From an uncultured Clostridia bacterium (lineage in GTDB: Bacteria; Bacillota; Clostridia; Oscillospirales; Acutalibacteraceae), in contig CALEII010000016.1 in assembly GCA_937876205.1 (NCBI GenBank), positions 1 to 13,048 on the forward strand: a DNA stretch of 13,048 nt, read 5' to 3'. Position numbers and translations under genes: made by a program. Every line of letters begins with the position of its first letter. The stretch's first letter is position 1. The notes beneath the pieces were generated by a model. It had not been told where the DNA came from, did not search any database, and saw only the letters and a program-made list of their open reading frames with translations. Of this stretch, positions 12,989 to 13,048 are shown piece by piece.

Positions 12989-13048
12989 TTAGCCCTGACG
13001 CTGCTTGTGCTTGGGATTTTCACAGATAACCATTACTTTTCCCTTGCG
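12989..13048 (-). CDS. rpmJ: 50S ribosomal protein L36, C-terminal end (cut by window edge)
   Basis: Only the last 19 codons plus TAA are in the window, reading RKGKVMVICENPKHKQRQG. This is the invariant tail of the 37-residue zinc protein L36, with the third Cys and the His of its Cys3-His zinc site in CENPKH. The start and the other two cysteines lie beyond the window. It is directly upstream of rpsM, as in most bacteria. Confidence 0.96.
   Translation of the reverse strand, partial: RKGKVMVICENPKHKQRQG

Overview
The window looks like chromosome from a low-to-moderate GC, Gram-positive gut-type clostridium, most like Oscillospiraceae/Ruminococcus. That placement rests on gene style: a zinc-ribbon S4 inside the alpha operon, a lipobox lipoprotein, monotopic parvulin-like foldases, GGAGG ribosome binding sites and GCAATT-rich intergenic repeats. 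It is an inference, not a search result. Every convincing gene is on the minus strand, so the biological reading order runs from high to low coordinates.

Reading that way, the window opens inside a ribosomal protein operon: end of rpmJ (L36), rpsM (S13), rpsK (S11), rpsD (S4), rpoA (RNA polymerase alpha) and rplQ (L17), closed by a strong intrinsic terminator. Next is a roughly 490-base gene-free stretch. It holds a 284-base highly palindromic, MITE-like element whose two ends are hairpins sharing the same TTGTCGA arms, with GCAATT-type repeats just inside.

The middle of the window is an envelope and secretion block. It has a secreted alpha/beta-hydrolase (lipase-like) with a helical C-terminal module, its own promoter and a terminator. 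Two paralogous single-pass membrane proteins of the SurA/PrsA parvulin type follow: one has a long acidic cytoplasmic tail and a degenerate catalytic domain, the other a canonical PpiC domain. Two terminators close that pair.

The last block starts from a near-consensus promoter (TTGACT-17-TATAAT). It has a foldase-like lipoprotein whose stop codon overlaps (ATGA) the start of a rhamnulokinase-type sugar kinase, followed after a 173-base spacer by L-fucose isomerase, cut by the window edge. The isomerase makes L-fuculose (or a related ketose) and the kinase would phosphorylate it at C1, so this is the upper part of a 6-deoxyhexose pathway. The aldolase is not in view. The isomerase-kinase spacer carries what looks like a second, decayed copy of the intergenic repeat family.

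Most genes are recognisable. The less ordinary points are the palindromic repeat element, the three foldase-like proteins of which only one keeps a clear parvulin active site, the coupling of a foldase-like lipoprotein to a sugar kinase, and a possible short plus-strand transcript ending at a bidirectional terminator near 3965-3993.
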